Source of the DNA: Candidatus Poseidoniaceae archaeon
Lineage (GTDB): Archaea; Thermoplasmatota; Poseidoniia; Poseidoniales; Poseidoniaceae
Direction of reading: 5' to 3'
NCBI GenBank assembly: GCA_022424925.1
Contig: JAKMGM010000124.1
Coordinates: forward strand, 1-9,197
Length of the DNA stretch: 9,197 nt
Below are positions 6,909-9,197 of the stretch, piece by piece. The translations under genes were made by a program, and so were the position numbers. Below the pieces are notes generated by a model. The model was not told the DNA's origin, did no database searches, and saw only the letters and a list, made by a program, of their open reading frames with translations. The first letter of the stretch is position 1; the number at the start of each line of letters is the position of its first letter.

Positions 6909-9197
6909 CCGGCTCCCGAACCACTGGTTGATGATGAACCAACATTGTTCAATGAAGGTGCTCAGCCCGTACGAGTGGTCGTATCTGCAGACTCAGAAAT
7001 ATTGAGTGCTGACGAAGTACTCTTGATGAGTGCTCAACTGTACGATAATCTCAACAACCCAGTTTCAGGTGAAATCTCTTGGAGTTGCTCGAACGGAACG
7101 ATAACCGACGACGGCATGTTTTACCCATGGTCTTCAGGCGGCGTCCAAATCGAGGCATCTCACAACGGCTTGGTGGGTTCAATGAACCTCACCGTGACCT
7201 CAGGCGTCGGACAAACATTACACATCACCAGTCTGTCTGCTCATGCCCTTCTGCCCGTAACTCTGACAGCGAATCTCTTGGATGCCCGTGGAAACTCACA
7301 GCCAGCAACCAATGTCGTTTGGACCATTGATGGTACATACATCGGGACGGGTTCGACATCATGGACGCCACAAGACACGGGGGAATATCCCATTCGTGCC
7401 CGTCTCTATCAGATGGAACATGATGCAACGCTCGTTGTTTCAGCAGGCGCCCCGCACGAGTTCGTTTTCGATGAAGGCATGCAAGTCCGTAGTGGCTCAG
7501 CTTTGCAGATGCAACCCCGACTCTTAGATATCAACGGTTTTGAAATGAACATCACAACTGCGGGAAACCGAGTATGGGAAGTTGAAAACGGTTCCATCAT
7601 TCCATCCGGTTGGTTTACTGCAACCCAACCTGGACTGTGGACAGTGAATGTATCTGCAGGCAACATTACCGGTTCTGGAACCATTCGTGTCGTGCCAGCT
7701 GATGCGACCCTCTCCCAAGTGACAGTTTTGTCTGAAGACGACGTGTTCACTGCAGGCACGCCCTATGAGCTCGCTGCTATGCGTACCGATTCACTCGGGT
7801 ATTCGGGTATATTCACCCCGGCTCTTGGAAATTTCTCTGTCTCGAGCGGCGGGCTATCGGCGTCAGACGGTAGCGTATATTGGACACCGGGTCCAATTGG
7901 GACTCACGAACTTCGTGTCGATGACGATGGTGTCGTCTCCACGCTTACGGTGACTGTGGTTCATGGCCCAGCAATCGAGGCTTCGCTGGAGTTGTCGTCA
8001 TCGAAATTTGCTGCTGGAATGCAACATTCACTCACCTTCATGGCCTACGACGTCGTTGGAAACCACTGGGTCGTCAACGGATCCATGACAGTCAAGAGCG
8101 GTAATTCAACTCAGTTTACCCCGGGTGATGGATATGCTACTATCACGCCAGAGGAAGTAAGCGTTTGGCGTGTGGAGGGTAATTGGTATGATGTTTCGAC
8201 CGACACTCGATATGAACCGGTCTTCCAAATGAGTTCGTCACCAGGTCGTCTTGCATTTATCCACCTCGATGGAGATGGTGTAATACTCCCGTCAGATACA
8301 CCTCTCAATCTTAATCCAGTATTTTTTGATGCATATTCCAACCAACTCGAACAAATTGGGTTGAATTGGACAGTTGACGGTGAAGATTCGACGGTTGACA
8401 TTTTACTCTCGGATTTGCACTGGATTCCTACCACGGTAGGGGGGCATGAAATCCGTGCCAATGCTGACGGCGTTTTTGCCACAATACGACTCACAGTTGT
8501 TACTGGCGATGCTCGAAATCTTGCTACGAATTTTGATGATGGTCTTACCGTTCGAGCCGGCATTCCTTCTGAACTCTTCATCCAGACGATAGATGCACAC
8601 GGGAATTTGGCGCCTTCAACAGCGGTGTTCACATCTCTTGACGCAGACATAGGTACGCTCGTTGCCTCCTCTTCCGGCAACGGTTACTGGGACTTCAACG
8701 GAAAAACTCAGGGCTCATACACGCTCGAACTGATTCAAGACAACGCAACACACAGCATTCCACTCTCCATTGAGCCAGGGATTCCTGTTCGGATTATATC
8801 TTCCGTTCAAGTTGAGGATATATCTCAGGGTGATACGGTACTATTGAAAGTTCAGTCTGTCGACATCTACGATAATTACGTGATGGTTGACCCAGAAAAT
8901 ACGACAGTAAGTTGTACATCAGGCTCTGCGAAGTACGTCACTTCGGACACATGGGAACTCGATATCTCATCGTCAGGAAATGACCGTTCGTGCAATGTGC
9001 TGTGGAACGGTCTACTTTCACAGAACTTTTTCGATGTTGAATCGGTTTTGCTGGGTGGTGCAGTTGGTTCAACCAATACGGCGATGGGGCTTGGGATTTT
9101 CTTGCTGAGTCTGGTTCTGGTCACACTTGTTGTGCTGGTTCGAAAGGCGAACGCCGAAGAACTCGATGAAATTGAAAACTCATTGTTCGATGAGGAT
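6825..9197 (+). CDS. Ig-like repeat surface protein with signal sequence and C-terminal membrane anchor (3' partial)
   Basis: The frame is open for 791 codons from ATG 6825 to the window edge with no stop. The N-terminus is a signal sequence: Asp/Arg-containing n-region, hydrophobic core at residues 10-25, small residues after it. Eight Ig-like domains of 79-91 residues follow at about 49-127, 128-208, 209-292, 293-381, 382-472, 473-561, 562-652 and 653-740. Many carry a D-x-x-G-N-type turn (DARGN, DVVGN, DAHGN) and end in V-x-x-G, as in invasin/Big-type domains. A single membrane helix lies at about 753-772, then RK and an acidic tail. This implies a type-I protein with its repeats outside. 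The first Ig domain aligns without gaps over 26 residues with the first stalk domain of the upstream gene, so the two are related. I count 12 N-x-S/T sequons, all in the predicted outer part. ATG 6825 was chosen because it has a GGTGA motif at good spacing and leaves a short n-region; an in-frame ATG at 6774 is the alternative. Function is inferred as structural or adhesive; no enzyme motif was seen. Confidence 0.92.
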   Translation, partial: MNSIYDRNRILISIVCVALFALQGVSMSPAPEPLVDDEPTLFNEGAQPVRVVVSADSEILSADEVLLMSAQLYDNLNNPVSGEISWSCSNGTITDDGMFYPWSSGGVQIEASHNGLVGSMNLTVTSGVGQTLHITSLSAHALLPVTLTANLLDARGNSQPATNVVWTIDGTYIGTGSTSWTPQDTGEYPIRARLYQMEHDATLVVSAGAPHEFVFDEGMQVRSGSALQMQPRLLDINGFEMNITTAGNRVWEVENGSIIPSGWFTATQPGLWTVNVSAGNITGSGTIRVVPADATLSQVTVLSEDDVFTAGTPYELAAMRTDSLGYSGIFTPALGNFSVSSGGLSASDGSVYWTPGPIGTHELRVDDDGVVSTLTVTVVHGPAIEASLELSSSKFAAGMQHSLTFMAYDVVGNHWVVNGSMTVKSGNSTQFTPGDGYATITPEEVSVWRVEGNWYDVSTDTRYEPVFQMSSSPGRLAFIHLDGDGVILPSDTPLNLNPVFFDAYSNQLEQIGLNWTVDGEDSTVDILLSDLHWIPTTVGGHEIRANADGVFATIRLTVVTGDARNLATNFDDGLTVRAGIPSELFIQTIDAHGNLAPSTAVFTSLDADIGTLVASSSGNGYWDFNGKTQGSYTLELIQDNATHSIPLSIEPGIPVRIISSVQVEDISQGDTVLLKVQSVDIYDNYVMVDPENTTVSCTSGSAKYVTSDTWELDISSSGNDRSCNVLWNGLLSQNFFDVESVLLGGAVGSTNTAMGLGIFLLSLVLVTLVVLVRKANAEELDEIENSLFDED
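6969..9044 (+). repeat. Eight tandem Ig-like domains in gene 2
   Basis: Approximate boundaries: 6969-7205, 7206-7448, 7449-7700, 7701-7967, 7968-8240, 8241-8507, 8508-8780 and 8781-9044. Most end in V-x-x-G or a variant (VTSG, VSAG, VVHG, VVTG, IEPG) and many have a D-x-x-x-N turn (DNLNN, DARGN, DVVGN, DAYSN, DAHGN, DIYDN). The last domain has two Cys (8907-8909 and 8991-8993), a likely disulfide next to the membrane. Confidence 0.75.
9081..9140 (+). other. C-terminal membrane helix of gene 2 protein
   Basis: Residues 753-772 are hydrophobic (AMGLGIFLLS, then LVLVTLVVLV) and are followed by RK and an acidic tail (EELDEIE, FDED) that is still open at the window edge. The RK stop-transfer residues support an inside tail. 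Confidence 0.9.

Noticed and set aside
7079..7527. Short + strand open frames in another phase (7079-7330 and 7282-7527)
   Set aside because: They overlap the long frame from 6825, which has a signal sequence, eight regular repeats and a membrane helix. The short frames have none of these.
8111..8680. Antisense open frame of 189 codons
   Set aside because: It lies wholly inside the well-supported + strand Ig-like gene, and its translation is rich in Ser, Arg and Pro with no recognisable domain, as expected of a shadow of a Ser/Thr/Asp-rich gene.

Overview
The window holds parts of two very large, secreted, membrane-anchored surface proteins encoded head to tail on the + strand. No other gene is supported. 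The coding is almost continuous: gene 1 fills positions 1-6786 and is cut by the left edge; gene 2 fills 6825-9197 and is cut by the right edge. Only 38 bases separate them, so they are probably co-transcribed.

The organism is most likely a planktonic marine archaeon of the Poseidoniia (Marine Group II, Thermoplasmatota). This is an inference from style, not from a marker gene. The signs are giant type-I membrane proteins built from beta-sandwich repeats, many N-glycosylation sequons, a short cytoplasmic tail with a poly-aspartate run and a tryptophan-rich end, a GGTGA Shine-Dalgarno motif and roughly balanced base composition. Related archaea such as Marine Group III, or a bacterium with similar adhesins, cannot be excluded.

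Gene 1 (at least 2261 residues). Positions 1-4203 encode about four and a half copies of a roughly 1 kb supermodule. Each consists of a DNRLRE/CBM96-like beta-sandwich followed by a fibronectin-III-like domain. Positions 4204-6396 encode a stalk of eight invasin/Big-type Ig-like domains. A single membrane helix follows (6430-6501), then an Asp/Tyr tract (6511-6564), a Pro/Ser/Thr linker and a Trp-rich terminal motif (6691-6783). The repeat pattern is already in progress at base 1, so the true start is upstream.

Gene 2 (at least 791 residues). It starts at ATG 6825 behind a GGTGA motif. It has an N-terminal signal sequence, eight Ig-like domains related to the gene 1 stalk, a membrane helix (9081-9140) and an acidic cytoplasmic tail that is still open at the window edge. 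It has no DNRLRE-like domains.

Together they look like a surface-exposed adhesin or glycan-binding fibre and a shorter partner with a similar stalk, both anchored in the cytoplasmic membrane. The ligand, and whether the two proteins touch each other, cannot be read from the sequence. There is no RNA gene, mobile element, CRISPR array or recognisable promoter or terminator, and no non-coding stretch longer than 38 bases.
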